Source of the DNA: Muscardinus avellanarius
Lineage: Eukaryota > Chordata > Mammalia > Rodentia > Gliridae
Length of the DNA stretch: 64,000 nucleotides
NCBI GenBank assembly: GCA_963383645.1
Contig: OY726564.1
Span: forward strand, 107,763,540 to 107,827,539
Reading direction: 5' to 3'
Below the pieces are notes generated by a model, which was not told where the DNA came from, ran no database searches, and was given only the letters and a program-made list of their open reading frames with translations. How positions within the stretch are numbered: position 1 is the first letter of the stretch; the number at the start of each line of letters is the position of its first letter. This document shows, piece after piece, positions 10,023 through 23,445 of the stretch. A program made the position numbers and the translations under genes.

Positions 10023-13000
10023 GTACCGCGAGTCGGTCGCTTGGGAGTGCAGAGCCGCAGGGCTGAGGTGTGAATGGAGACACTGAAATCCATCTCACCA
10101 CTACTGCCGTCGTCTTTGTGCTTGGAAGTGAAAGTTTGTATTTTTTTCTGGTATTTCATAGATGAATTTTAGTAAGTACTTACTGGATGGAAGAATATAT
10201 GAATAATATATAATGGTCTATGACTTTAGATAGACATGTCTTGATGTGAAAAACTTCGGTGATATTGAAAACTGTTGTATATTTTACCTTGCTAATTTAG
10301 GGTGTGTGTGTGTGTTTCACTGGAGACTGAACCCAGGGACATTCTACCTCTGAGCTGTATCCCCAGCCCTATTTTTTTTTTTTTTTGAAACAGGTATCAG
10401 TAGGTTACTGAGAGCCTCGCTGTGTTGCTGAGGCTGTCCTTGAACCTATGATCCTCCTGTCTCAGCCTCCCAAGTCTTGGGATTACAGGTGTGTGCCACC
10501 ATACTTGGCTCTTCATTTTTATTTTTTTTATTTTTTATTTGTTTATTTATGGTATAGAGATCAAGTCCAGAGGCATCTTTTTTTTTTTTTTTTTTTGGAA
10601 ACAAGATCTCAGTTGATGAGAATTTCACTACTTCCTGCGGCTGTCCTCAAACCCACGATCTTCCTGTCTCAGCTCCTCAAGTACTGGGATTACAAGTGCG
10701 CACCACCATGCCCAGCTTAATTTAGTATTTTAAAGTATTTAAGTTTTAATTTGTATTTAAAATTGCTAGCTTTATAGAAAATCAGATAAAGTGGAATTCC
10801 GTCAAGATAAATGTTTATAAAGTACTTTAAAATGCCTAAACTGAAAATTTTGTATTTAATTTCTCCAATTACTCCCTGACCAGGTGGTCACTGTCTGTCT
10901 GCCTGTCACTGGGAATTGAACCCAGGGGCATTCTGCCTCTGAGCTATCCCCAGAAACATATTTTTATTTTGAAACAGGGTCTTGCTAGGTTGGTAAGAGC
11001 CTCACTATGTCCTGAGGCTGTCCTCGAACTTAAAATCCTCCTGTCTCAGCCTTCCAAGTCCTGGGATTACAAGCATGTGCCGCCACACCCGGCTTCTAGC
11101 GGACTTCTGATAAAGCTCTGGAGTGACTAATTGTTGGGTGGTGTTTGCAGTGAAGCTGAGTTTCAGGTTTTTATACTGGACTTCAACTTGTTTAATCATG
11201 ATAATTTGCTTTGTATACGCTACTACTTCTGTTTGCTTTTTGTTGTATCTTGCAGTTAAAAAACAAGCAACAGAGATAGTAAAATGACCAGTATTGTAAT
11301 CCTGCTACACTGGAGGCTGAGGCAGGAGAATCATAAACTGGAGGCCAGCCTCTGCAATTTAGGAAGACTGTGCCTCAAAATGTAGAGAGAGAGCCAGGCC
11401 TAGTAGCACACACCTGTAATCCCCATACTTGGGAGGCTGACTCAGTAGGATCACAGGTTTGAGACCAGCTTCAGCAATTCAGACCGTTTCAAAATGAAAA
11501 GTAAAATGGGGCTGAAAATGTGGCTTGGAGGTAGAGTAGCCCTGGGTTCAGTCCCTGGTGCCACGGCACACACAAAACAAAGTACCTAGGGATTTGCAAA
11601 GGCCTCACTGAGCAGCGGGGCTGTCTGTGAACCGTGGTCCTCCGGGCCCAGCCTCCCAGTGCTGGGGTAGGCGTGCGCCACCGCCCGGCTGGGCTTAGTG
11701 AGGCCCTTTGCAACTCACTGAGACCCTGTTTTTTCTTTCAAAATAAAGAATAAAAATATAGGGCTGGAGGTAGCATGCCCCTGGGTTCCATTCCCAGTAC
11801 TGCCAAGGGGAAAAAAAGCCCTATGGAGAGTCTGTCTCAAAATTAGAAATAAAGTGGGCTGGAGATGTGGCTCAGTGGTAGAGGTAACAAACTACCTTTT
11901 CTTATTTGTCATATTTCTGCTACCTGGGTCCTTGCCACTCATGGGTTAAAAGTCTTCATCTTACCTCCATTGTCTGCCTCCACAGCAGTGATTAATTGCG
12001 AGCTGAGTGAGCCCAGTCCATGGTCACCTCACACTGCTCCATACTAAAGCCTCCCGGCTCACCCAGTGCACACAGCACCCTGGGCCGCCCAGGCAGGGCG
12101 CAGCGCCGCCCGCACCTGCTCCATCTCCCCTCGGCTTTGGATTATTATTATTATTATTATTATTATTATAATTATTTTGTCTTTAACCCTTAGGTCCCTC
12201 TTTGTTTAGTTTTTTTTACTCTCTTATGATTCAGTATGTGTTCACTCATGGGCTCAGAAAAATGTGAGGCTTTTTTTAAGTTTTCCTTGTTTGGTGCTCG
12301 GAGGTAGATATCCTGTGCAGACAGACTGCTCAGGAAACCAACCCTCAGTTCTGGAGAACAAAAGGGTGAGTGGGAAGAGAGAAGAAAGGAAGGAAGGAAG
12401 GTCTTCTGACTCAGCCCAGAAAACCAGAAAACCAGAGGTGGGAAGAAGGGGCAGGGAAATGCGGTTCATGAACTTACTGCTTTGGCCCAGAAAGTGACTC
12501 GTCCCGTCGGGCGGGCGTCGTGGCACAGGCCTGTGGGCCCAGTACGTGGGAGGCTGACACCGGAGGCCGCAGATTCGCAGCCAGCCTCAGCAACTTAGTG
12601 AGACCCTGTCTCAAATATAAGAAATTAAAACGCTGGGGGTGTAGCTCAGCGGCAGAGTACCCTGAATTCAGTCTTCACTACCACACACAGATGTTTACTA
12701 ATGAAAAGAATGACTTATTCTATACTTGTTACTTTGTATATTAGAGCAATATATAGTATGAATGGACTTTTATACAGCTTTTAAATTTAGCGTCTCATCC
12801 TGTTTTTCAGATAAATTTTAATTTTTAGTTTTTATTTTTTGTGGTACTAGGGATGGAACCCAGGGGCATTCTACCTCTGAACTACACCTTCAGCCCTGTT
12901 TTTTTATTCCTTATTTTGAAACAGGGTCTTATTGAGTAGCAGAGGGCCTCACTAAGTAGCTGAGGCTGTGTGCAAACCGTGATCCTCCTGTCTCAGCCTC

Positions 13001-13414
13001 CCGAATGCTGGGATAACAAATGAGACCCACCACGCCCAGCTTAGATAACATGGTTTTTTGTTTGTTTGTTTGTTTTTTATTTTGGTGGTACTGGGGGTGG
13101 GACCCAGGGACTTTTCTACCTCCATGCTCTACTCCCAGACCTATTTTACATTTTATTTGGAAACAGGGTCTCACTAAGTTCCTGGGAGCCTCACTAAGCA
13201 GCTGAGGCTGGCTTCGAACCTGTGTGATCCTCCTGTCTCAGCCTCCCAAGCGAGGGGATTACAAGCGTGTGCCACCACGCCCGGCAGATAACATGGTTTT
13301 TAAGAAACTGACTTGCCTTTAACAGTCTTCTTTGGACTTGGAGTTTCTCCGCTAAACACATGAAGCACATGTTATAGGTGTGTCCCTGCTGATGGACAGT
13401 TACAGGTGTCTAGT

Positions 13415-13469
13415 TTGCGTGAGTGTGTGTGTGAGTGTGTTTGTGAGTGTGTGTGAGTGTGCATGTGCG

Positions 13470-13511
<42 letters not shown>
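13415..13511. repeat. Imperfect TG microsatellite
   Basis: TG units broken by GAG and CA, then a pure run next to a - SINE start. Confidence 0.95.
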
Positions 13512-13512
<1 letters not shown>

Positions 13513-14429
13513 TACTAGGAGTTCAACCCAGGGGCATTCTACCTCTGAGCTACACCCCCAGCCCTATCTTTTTTTTTTTTTTTTTTTAAATAGAGTCTCA
13601 CTTAAATGAGTCTCACTACTTGCTGAGGCTGTCCTCAAACCTAATGATCCTCTGTCTCAGCCTCCCAAGTACTGGGATTACAGACATGCACCACCATGTC
13701 TGGCGTGCGTATCTAACTTATCTAATTTAATGTCTGAAGCCTAGCCTGGTTCAAGAGTTGTTTGTTGTGTGGTGGTTTGTGTGTGTGTGGTTCTGGGGAT
13801 GGAACCCAAGGGCTTTCTACCTCCAGACTATACCCCCAGACCTATTTTTATATTTTATTTTGAAACAGGGTCTCTCACTGTGTTGCAAAGGGCCTCACTA
13901 AGTATCTGAGACTGGCTTCGAACCTGTGATCCTCCTGTCTCAGCCTCTCAGCTCCTGAGATTATAGCTATATGCTGCCACATCTGGCTCAAATCTTTTTC
14001 GAAAGCCTCTTCTATGTAATAATAGACCTTTTTTTGAGATGGGGTTCACTATTGAGTGAACAAGACAGAGAAATGCCCTCATTAAACTTATATTCTAATA
14101 GAAGGAATTAGATAATATACATGAATATCATAAGTTGTACCATGTGTTTGCTGGTAATAAGATCTGTGCAGAAGATTAAAGCAGGAGCAGAAACATGGGG
14201 AATGCAGGAATTCTGTTAGGAGAGTCAGAAAATGCCGAGTGGAAGGCCGGCATTTGAGTGAAGTTTCAGGGACAAATGTTTGAGGGAGGAGAAGCCAGAC
14301 AAGATCCTGAGGCCGGAGCGGGTCCGCGCTCACACAGGAGCCGGCCGGCTGCCGGGGGCAGCGAAGAGATGCGCGGGACAAGGAAAACCACAAAGGGATT
14401 TTTGGAAATGGGGTTGGAACCTATTTTTG

Positions 14430-14842
14430 GAAAGGGGGATTGAACATGGGTTCGTTCTACCTCCTAGCTACACCCCAGCCCTATTTATTATTATTATTAA
14501 TTTTGTTGTTGTTGTTGTTGTTGTTGTACTGGGCTTCCTGGAAACCCTTCTACCTCTGGGCTACATGCCCAGACCATTTCATATATTTTTTTATTTGGAA
14601 ACAGGGTCTCTTAAGCCAGTGCGGCTGGCTTCGAACCTGCGCGATCCTCCTGCCTCTGCCTCCCAAGCGCGGGGATTACAAGCGTGCGCCACCACGCCCG
14701 GCGTAATTCTTTATTTTGAGACAAGGTCTTACTAAGTTGCAGAGGGCCTCACTAAGTGGCTGAGGCTGGACATGAAACTGTGATCCTCCTGTCTTAGCCT
14801 CCCAAATACTGGGATTACAAGGGTGTGCCATCAGACCTGGCT
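14430..14842 (-). repeat. SINE inserted in the linker of an older SINE
   Basis: The ID half of the old - SINE is at 14430-14483 and its B1 half at 14704-14842. A young - SINE with a GTT/ATT-rich tail fills 14505-14703. Confidence 0.85.
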
Positions 14843-16298
14843 CTCTTTAAGGATTTTTGTCTTTTGCTCCAAAATAGGGAGTTTTAAACAGAAAAGAACT
14901 ATAACCTGACTTATGCTTCCAAAGATGACTGCCGTGTTGAAAATAAGTGGGGAGGAAGCACAGAAGCACGGGGGGCAGAGGGTAGCGACAAGGCGGCTGC
15001 GGGACGGTGGCAGCGGAGGCGGAGCAGCAAGTGGGCGGTCCTGGCTGAGTTCTGAGGGCGGCGCCCAGGGCTGGCCAGTGAGCTGGACACGGCAGGTGGA
15101 GGCTGCCCGGAGTGTGAATCAGTGGACGGGCGCAGTTGTCACACTGGGCTTCTGTGGGGGAGGCAGATTTGGGGTACGCAGTCAAGAGTAGTTTCGCATA
15201 TTAAGTTCAGATGGCATTATTGGTAATTTCTAGTCTTTTTGTTCTGAAGCCTAGCACAGCTGGCTTTGTAACCGTCTCATGATATAGAAATCCCAACTGT
15301 AGACCAACCTCTAATTCTCCTTAAGTTTTTATAGTTTGTTTCACGTCATCACAATCTTTTCTTCTCTGAAATGTTTAAAACTTGTTTTTCATGAAGAACA
15401 CTATGATAAGCCAGGTGTGGTGCATGCCTGTCATCCCAGTACTTGGGAGACTGAAACAGGAGGCTCACAGACTCGAGGTCAGCCTCACGAACTTAGCTAG
15501 ACCCTATTTCAAAAAACGGAGGGGCTAAGGTTGTAGCTTAGAGGTAGAATGCCCCTGGGTTCCATCCCAGGACCGCCACCCTCCACAGAAAAAGAAAACA
15601 GCATGCTAACGTAGGACGTGTGGTTGGCGTGACGTAGACTCGGTGTCTCCTGTCACACGCTTCTGTGTGAGCTGGAGATTATTCGGCTAACAGTTTATGT
15701 AGGGGTGGGTGGGGTAGGATACTGGGGATGGAACTCAAGCCATTCTGATTTGAACTATACTCCCTGCCCTTTTCCTATTTTTGTTTTGAAACAGGGTCTT
15801 GCTAGGTTGCTGAAGCCAGTCTTGAACCTGCGATCTGTTGTTGCAACCTCCCAAGTACTAGAATTATAGGCACGCGCCATCACGCCTGCCACAGCTAACA
15901 TTATTGAACACATATTAAGGAGCACTTAGCAGAACAAAAGATCCAGTTCGTGTCCCGAAGGAGGGCATTGTGAAACTCGGGAGACAAAAAGAGATAGTAA
16001 CACAGCAGATCCCCGCGTGTTAGCACAGGGAGGAGGGGCGCGAGGCTTCTGGGGGAGGTACCAATGCCTAGAGGAGCTGAGCCTTGCAAGGAAGCTGGTC
16101 AGAAGGAAGGAGGACTGAACCTCGGTGTGTACGGGACCACACGGGCCAGCTGGCGGGTGGGCGGTTTGCGGTGTGGAGGCGCGCGGCTGGAGAATCGGTC
16201 TCCTCCTGACCAAGAAGGGTCTTGAAGCCCTGGCAGAGCCTGATGGTGGACTGTCAGCGAGGCTTAAGAGTGACGCGGTCCTGCTTTTGTCTTAACAG

Positions 16299-16361
16299 AT
16301 CACTTTGCCAGCTGTGTGGAGGATGGACTGGAGGGGGACAAGGCTGGAGGCAGTAGTCCAG
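16299..16361 (+). CDS. ABL2: ABL2 exon 2 (63-nt cassette, residues 38-58)
   Basis: An acceptor (CTTAACAG, ending 16298) and a donor (GTGAGC at 16362) frame 63 nt that translate to DHFASCVEDGLEGDKAGGSS plus P. This is the short linker exon of ABL2 that follows either first exon. It enters and leaves in phase 1, so it can be skipped without changing frame. Human ABL2 has isoforms with and without these 21 residues. The segment lies in the N-terminal cap region before the SH3 domain. Confidence 0.93.
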
Positions 16362-17684
16362 GTGAGCTGCTGGGGATCGGACCTGAGACACCGAAAGTAG
16401 AGATGGAGAAAGGGCACGGGCTCGAAATAAAACACAGCCAGCAAACAGGTTCGAGGAGGGTCCTCCCTCCCAGTAGGATAAAGCCACTTTTTAGTTAAAA
16501 GTGAGCAGAAGGAGAGGGGCCTTATAGAAAAGCATTGTTACATGGCATGGACTGTTGAATGGTTTGCTTTGACAGATGGACACTAAAAACAGTTCCACAT
16601 ATGTAGAAAATCACTTCTGGAAGAACAGTATATTTTTTTTGTATAACATCCTAGGCTATGGAAACAGGTGGTCTTTAAGATGGTACAGAGCTTGCCTGTC
16701 TATGTAGGATGAATGAGTTAGGAACTACAAAGCCTTGAAGAAAAAACAGGTCTGATAAGGTGGCACGTGGTGGAAACCACTAATGGATATCAGTGAATAT
16801 CCATTGATGCTGAAAGTTCCTAGATCCTTGATTAAATTATCAACGTTTATGAAAATTAGCTGCCCAGAAAGAAAGTAGAGTTTTAAAACAACGAATAGTG
16901 GTAAACTATTGTAAAACAAAAAGCTATTTTGGGATGTCAAGAATATTTGGTATTAATCCAAAACATGTTTCTTTTGTTTATAAGAAATTTTAGGATTATT
17001 TTTGCTCCAAGCACTATGTCTAATTTTTTATAAATAGAAAGTCTGGGTTTATATAATATTTAACTATTTTTTAATTATTTTTTTGGTACTGGGAACTAAA
17101 CCCGGGCATTCTACCTCGGAGCCCTTGTTATTGAAACAGTCTTGTTAGGTTGCTGAGGGACTCGCTGCGTTTAGCTGAGGCCAGCCTCAAGCCTGCGATC
17201 CTCCGTCTCAACCTCCCAAGTACTGGGATTACAAGTGTGCACCGCCATACTCTGCAAATTATTTCTTTTTCCTACAATTTGTTTTATATGAAGAGAGCAA
17301 TGGAGGAAGGCTTACAAAACAAAGCCATTCCTTATTTAAAATCACCACTACAACAACACGCCCTTTGTTTTATAAACCCAGTAGCCATTCCTTTTTGAGC
17401 TTTTTTCCACTGAGCCTCTGCCATTCATTTGTATCTGATTTTAGTGAGCACTTAGAAATCGGAGCTGAGCTCCCGTCTTGTGGGCGTCTCTGTGACCACC
17501 GTGTTGCACTCTCGGTGCGTGGTGGCTGCCACACGGTCAGGAGGCGGCTCGTTCGTTTGTCACGACTCCGTGAAGCGCACGGTCCCGGGAGAGTGGCGGG
17601 TAGGCCAGCAGTGAGCCCCGCGTGTGCGGATTCCGGTGACTGCAGCGGGCCGGCTCATGGCGCGTCCCTCCCTGTGTCTTTCAG
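16362..17684 (+). other. ABL2: ABL2 intron 2
   Basis: The intron is mostly unique AT-rich sequence, with one - SINE at 17085-17257. A GC-rich stretch (17460-17680) precedes the acceptor. No other feature is seen. Confidence 0.75.
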
Positions 17685-17855
17685 AGGCTTTGCACCGCCC
17701 CTACGGCTGTGACATCGAGGCCCAGGCCCTGAATGAAGCCATCAGGTGGAGCTCCAAGGAGAACCTGCTGGGAGCCGCCGAGAGCGACCCCAATCTCTTC
17801 GTTGCACTTTATGACTTCGTGGCCAGCGGCGATAACACACTGAGCATCACAAAAG
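17685..17855 (+). CDS. ABL2: ABL2 exon 3: cap end and SH3 start (residues 59-115)
   Basis: The acceptor follows a TC-rich tract ending TTTCAG (17684). The 57 codons contain RWSSKENLL, the SH3 N-terminal segment, and the SH3 core motif FVALYDFV with the ALYDF ligand-binding residues at 99-103. The exon ends after K115 plus one base at a GTGAGG donor. The SH3 domain binds PxxP ligands and the SH2-kinase linker, which keeps the kinase inactive in the ABL family. Confidence 0.96.
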
Positions 17856-20719
17856 GTGAGGCTTCTCGGAGCACCTCCCCGCCAGGTCTCAGCCGCGGCA
17901 GGTGAGGGGCCTGTCTGGCTTCTGCCCCTGACTCAAAGTAGGCAGTTTGGAGCCAGATACTTCTGGCTTATCTGTTTTTTTTTTAACTTGTATATGAGAT
18001 GCTATCCTATAAACTATTACTCTATAATTTAGGGTTTATTAAGGATAGAATGGGTTAAAGCAGCTTAAGGGGAAAAAATCTGTATTCTCAAAACTCTGCG
18101 CTATACGTAATCAGAATTCCGCACAGCACTCATCCATTGCAAAGGTAAGACTTACCTCATTCTAACCTTTCGTGTGTGTGTGATACTGGGGACTGAACTC
18201 AAGGACACTCTACCTCCAACCGACCACAGCCCAGTTTCATTTTTTACTTGGAAACAGGGCCTAAGTTGCTCAGGCTGGTCTTGAATCTGCAATCCTCCTG
18301 TCTTAGCTTCCCAAGTACTGGAATTACCGGCAAGGCCCCAGCTTACCTTACTCTATTTTAATTAAACTGTGGCTAAGATGAGTCATGGCACCAGACCCCA
18401 ATGCACCTGTGTGGACTGACTGCTTATCTGAGAAGTATTCATTATCAGACACAGCGATGCTAAAAATATGCGCCCAGAATGTAAACCAGCTACATCACTA
18501 AGTGACTGCTATTTTGTGCAGCCAACATTTTCATTTGTGGAGCAAGACTTGTGTGTGTGTGTGGGGGGGCACTAGGGATGGAACTCAGGGTCTTTCTACC
18601 TCCGGGCTATACTCCCAGATGTATTTTATATTTTATTTGGAAACAGGGTCTCACTAAGTTGCCGAGAGCCTCACTAAGTACTGAGGCTGGCTTCGAACCT
18701 GTGCGATCCTCCTGTCTCAGCCTCCCAAGCTCAGGGATTACAAGCGTGTGCCTCCACGCCCGGCTGGATCAAGACTTTCTACATAAAGATAATAAATAGT
18801 CCAGTGCTTACATTCTGGCACAAGGTTCTTATCTTGTGGACAACTTTGAGTAGCACTGACCTAGATAACTCCAATGTCTACTGTTTGTGTTTCTGTGGGC
18901 TAGTGAAAGGAGCAGCAGGAAGGATTTCTATAATAGTAATATTGTCAAGAGTAGTAGTTTAATCAGTGGCAACTTTCTCTGAACATTAAGAATATGACCA
19001 GTCCAGGCGCGGTGGCCACGCTTGTAATCCCCGCGCTTAGGGGGTGGAGACAGGAGGATCGCTCAGGTTCGGAGCCAGCCGCGTTGGCTTCAGAGACCCT
19101 GTTTCCAAATAAATATATTAAAAAAAAAAGTCCTGGGAGTGTAGCCCAGAGGTAGAAGGGTTTCCAGGAACCCCAGTACCACCAAAACAAACAAACAAGC
19201 AAAAAACCCCATCAGTTATTTACAAATAAAGATAAAAATAGGAGAACTTTTATACAAATAGAAAAGGGGGCATTTTCATTAGCATCTGAGTTGTATGGTT
19301 AGTCTAAGTTCAGTGTCACCTTTTGAACCTGTAAAAGGTCCCACTGCAGGGACAAATGTATTTTAGGACAGTTGGGGGTTGGGTTGTTCTGGAGATTGAA
19401 CTCAGAGGCATACCCTCAGCCTGATTTTTTTTCCTATTTGGAAACAGGGCCTCACTAAGTAGCACAGGCTGGCTTTGAACCTGGGACCCCACTTTCTCAG
19501 CCTCCCAAGTACTGAGATTATAAGTGTGTGCTACCACACCCAGCTTTCAGGACAAACTTTAAATGAAATTGTAATTTACATGATTATTTGTTAAGCAGGT
19601 TCAGAATGAGGTATTAAATGGTTTTATATTAAAGGGCAATGAGGCCAGACATGGTGGCACATTTGTAATCCCAGCATTCGGGAGGCTGAGACTGGAGGAT
19701 TGCAGTTCATGGACAGCCTCAGGTACTTAGAGAGGCCCTCCACAACTTAGTGAGACCCTGTTTCAAAATAAAGAAGAAAAAATAGGGCAGGAGGTGTAAC
19801 TCGGAGGTAGAATGCCCCTGGGTTCCATCCCCAGACCTGCAAAAAAAGGGGAAGGCAATGAGGTATTAAATGGATTTGTGTCAAATCAGGAAGACAGGCT
19901 TTCTCCCACTTGGGGGGTAATTACCTATTATAAATTATTATAGATATCAATTTTTTAACATCCAGTCAGATGTATTTTCCTTTTTAATTTAATTTAATTT
20001 TTTGATACTGGCATGGGGCCCGGGGAGCATATTCTGAGTTACACTCCCAGCTCTATTTTTATTTTGAAACAGGGTCTCACTAGGTTGATGAGAGCCTCAC
20101 TACTTGCTGAGGCTGTCCTCCAACCTGCAGTCCTCCTGTCTCAACCTCCCAAGTACTGGGATTACAGCCATGCACCACCATGCCTGGCTTTCAGTCAGAT
20201 TTATTTAAAAACTTTAAAACTCAGCTTTTCAGAGTGGGCATGATTACATTGGACATACACCAGAAGTTCTCAGAAGCGCCGGGAAGTAAACACGCATTCG
20301 TTCCCATACCAACTTGACTTACTGATTCCGGGTAGCAGTAAGGTTAGGACAGTGCGATTGTGTCTGCATATGGGATTGTGCTCATGCAGTTGAGAGGAAA
20401 TTTTACGTAGTTTGAAGATGAAACAAAGGACTTCAAAGGAATGTTCTGTTGTGAAATAGTTTCTTTGGACATTAGTGCACTATATCTTACCTTTACTGAT
20501 GACTTCAGTGAAGAAATTTGCAAAATGATGACTCAGAACATTCTTTCCTAGGTGTACTTTTCTTACCAGTATTTTCCAAGATAACTCAGTCACCAAGGAA
20601 ACTTTGATAAAGTCTGTTTCCCAGCTACCAGTTATTAGTAAGCAGTAGTGTGCTGCTCAAGGACGGGGGTTCCCTTTATCTCATGGCCAACAGTGGTCGC
20701 TCTTAAACTCAAGAAATGC

Positions 20720-20770
<51 letters not shown>

Positions 20771-20778
20771 TGTGTGTG

Positions 20779-20809
<31 letters not shown>

Positions 20810-23149
20810 CTTTCTGGGGATTGAATCCAGGGATATTCTACCTCTGAGCTACACCTCCAGTGTTTTTTTTTTTTTTTTTTTTTTTGAAACAGTCTTACTA
20901 AATTTGTTACATTGCTTAGTCTGGCTGAGAACCTGCAGTTTTCCTCTCTCAGCCTCCCAAGTGCTGGGATTATAAGCATGTGCCACTATACCAGGCTTTA
21001 TGTTTGTTAAGAAACAGGGTCCCACCAAGTCACCAGGACTCTTGCTAGATTGCTGAGACTGATCTTGAACTTGTGGTCCTCCTATCTCAGCCTCCCAAAT
21101 ACTGGGATTACAGGTTTATGCCATTGTGTTAGCAAAATCAGCTTTTTATACCAGATTCTTGTTAATACAAAATGATGTCATGCTAAAGCTATTTAATTAT
21201 TTTAAAAGATAAAATGAGCCGGGTGTAGTGGCACAAATTTGTAATCCCAACATTTGGGAGGCTGAGACAGGAGAATCACGGTTTGCAGACAGCCTCAGCT
21301 ACTTAGGCCCTTGGAACTCAGTGAGACCCTGTTTCAAAATAAGGAATGAAAAATAGGGCTGGGGATGTAGTTCAGAAGTAGAATGCCCCTGGGCTCCATC
21401 CCCAGTACCTCAAAAAATATATATATAATATGTTTTTAAATTGAGACAATACTTATTTTAATTTTAATTTCTTCCCCTGCCCCATTACTGGGAGTTGAAG
21501 CCAGGGCCTTGTGTATGCTGGGCAGGTGCTCTATTCATGAGCGATACCCCCACCCATTTGTATTTGTTTAATTTTAATTTTTTGTGTTATTTGAGATTGA
21601 ACCCAGGGACATTCTAAGCCGTACCCCCAAAGGGTCTTGCTAAGTTGCTGAGGCTAGCTTTGAATCTGCAATCCTCTTGTCTTAGCCTCCCAAGTCCCGA
21701 GATTACATGATTACATGTGTGTGTGTACCCACACCCAGTTATTTATTTATTTATTTGTAGCAGGGTTTCACTTGAGTTGCCCAAGCTGGCCTTAACTTTA
21801 CAACCCTCCTGCATCAGTTTTAGGAGTAGCTAGGATTAGAGGTGTGCACCACTGTGCCTGGCTCCGTCTTCGAAGATGATACATAACTTGAAGTAGGACA
21901 AGAAATTCAGTGTGTGCACCTGGAGTCCCGCTCCCTGGGGAGGCCGAGGCAAGATCACTTGAGGCCAGCGTGGGCAGCAGCATGCAAGGCTTGTCTCAGA
22001 AAAGGAGTGTTCTTTCCAAATCCTCTGCATATAAAGCCAGTTTTTTTTTTTTTTTTTTTTTTTTTTTTGCGGGTCTGGGGATGGAACCCAGAGGCATTTG
22101 ACCTCCTAGCTGCACCCCCTGCCCTATTTTTTATTCTTTATTTTGAAACCGGGTCTCACTGACTTGCGAAGGGCCTCACTAAGTAGCTGAGGCTGTCCGC
22201 AAACTGCGATCCTCCGGTCTCAGCCTCCCGAATGCTGGGATTACAAGCGTGCGCCACCATGTCCAGCTGAACCCAGTATTTTAGACCTCTCTAGTCACTC
22301 CCCTATCAGTCTCCACGCTAGTCAAAACTTGGGTGTGGTGGTGCACGCTTGTGCTACTTTGAGGTAGAGTGGGTTTTCTTTTGCTTGCACTATCTTGGAC
22401 TATCATTTTCCAGCCATTTGAGTACCTTTGTATGCCATCTTTGTACCACATCGTTTCCTGAGGACACGCTCATAAACCTTTAAAACCTTGTGGTAGTCGG
22501 GCATGGTGGCGCACGCATGTAATTCCCGCTCTTGGGAGGCAGAGACAGGAGGATCGCGCAGGTTCAAAGCCAGCCTTGCTGGCTTAAGAGACCCTGTTTC
22601 CAAACAAAAAGTATTAAAAAAATTAGGTCTGGGAGTGTAGCTTGGAGGTAAGGTAGAAGGGCTTCCAGGAACCCCAGTATCTACCACCAAAATAAATAAG
22701 TAAATAATAATAAAATAAAACCTTGTGGTAAATGCTAGAAAACAACTTCTGGTTATGTTCTTGTGGTTTAAGTTACAAACTAAAGCAATCAATAGGGACA
22801 TGGGGAGCAGCCAACCTTGTTTTCGTTATTTTAAAAAATGATATAAGTTGGGCATGGAGGCGCACGCTTGTCATCCCAGCATTCGGGAGGCTGACACCGG
22901 AGGCTCATGGTTCGTGGAGCCTCAGCTACTTAGTGAGACCCTGTCTCAAAGTAAAGAATAAAAAATAGGGCAGGGGGTGTAGCTTGGAGGTCGAATGCCC
23001 TGGGTTCCAGCCCCAGACCCGTTAAAAAAAAAAGATGTAAAAATTCTCAGTTGAGGTTTCAGTGAGTTTAAAGTTTGACAGTGTGCTGCGTCTGTTTGAA
23101 ATAAAATGATAACGCCTTTTCTTCCATTCTGTGATGACTCCGTGGCCAG
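17856..23149 (+). other. ABL2: ABL2 intron 3
   Basis: SINEs on - at 18183-18345, 18562-18765, 19380-19545, 20005-20190, 20806-20997, 21005-21130, 21580-21740, 21748-21862 and 22070-22268. SINEs on + at 18993-19206, 19644-19852, 21208-21432, 22496-22700 and 22848-23032. A B1-like monomer without an ID half is at about 21905-22005. A compound TG/TCTG repeat lies at 20722-20815. Bases 17900-18170, 18370-18550, 20200-20640 and 23040-23130 look unique, with nothing recognised. Confidence 0.75.
20722..20815. repeat. Compound TG/TCTG microsatellite
   Basis: A long TG run grading into TCTG units, next to a - SINE start at 20816. Confidence 0.98.
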
Positions 23150-23445
23150 GTGAAAAGCTACGAGTCCTTGGCTACAACCAGAATGGCGAGTGGAGTGAAG
23201 TTCGATCCAAGAATGGACAGGGCTGGGTGCCGAGCAACTATATCACACCAGTGAACAGCCTGGAGAAGCATTCCTGGTACCACGGGCCCGTGTCGCGCAG
23301 CGCCGCGGAGTACCTGCTCAGCAGCCTCATCAACGGCAGCTTCCTGGTGCGCGAGAGCGAGAGCAGCCCCGGGCAGCTATCCATCTCGCTCAGGTACGAG
23401 GGGCGCGTGTACCACTACAGGATCAACAGCACCGCGGACGGGAAG
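23150..23445 (+). CDS. ABL2: ABL2 exon 4: SH3 end and most of SH2 (residues 116-214)
   Basis: These 296 nt, the size of the equivalent ABL1 exon, start after CCAG (23149) and stop at GTAAGA (23446). The SH3 end has the conserved GEW (128-130), GWVPSNYI (140-147) and ALYDF partners. SH2 begins at WYHGP (158-162) and carries the FLVRES phosphotyrosine-binding motif with Arg183. The exon ends at ADGK in phase 0. Codon use is GC-rich compared with the flanking introns. Confidence 0.97.

Larger units (their letters stand above)
10023..16298 (+). other. ABL2: ABL2 intron 1 (after exon 1A)
   Basis: SINEs on - at 10310-10511, 10540-10717, 10890-11095, 11585-11690, 12838-13041, 13058-13284 (flanked by the duplication AGATAACATGGTTTTT at 13042-13057 and 13285-13300), 13508-13704, 13770-13990, the 14430-14842 nest and 15705-15893. 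SINEs on + at 11282-11392, 11393-11580, 11695-11883, 12506-12690 and 15408-15595. An ATT microsatellite lies near 12137-12168. Bases 11890-12500, 14000-14430, 14850-15400 and 15900-16298 look unique; I see no exon or RNA gene in them. Confidence 0.75.

Noticed and set aside
14280..14735. 151-codon open frame on the + strand
   Set aside because: Its second half is translated SINE sequence (poly-Val/Leu from GTT repeats and the LETGS..RPA text seen in many other SINEs of the window).
20722..20975. Open frame rich in Cys and Val
   Set aside because: It is a translated TG/TCTG microsatellite followed by a SINE.
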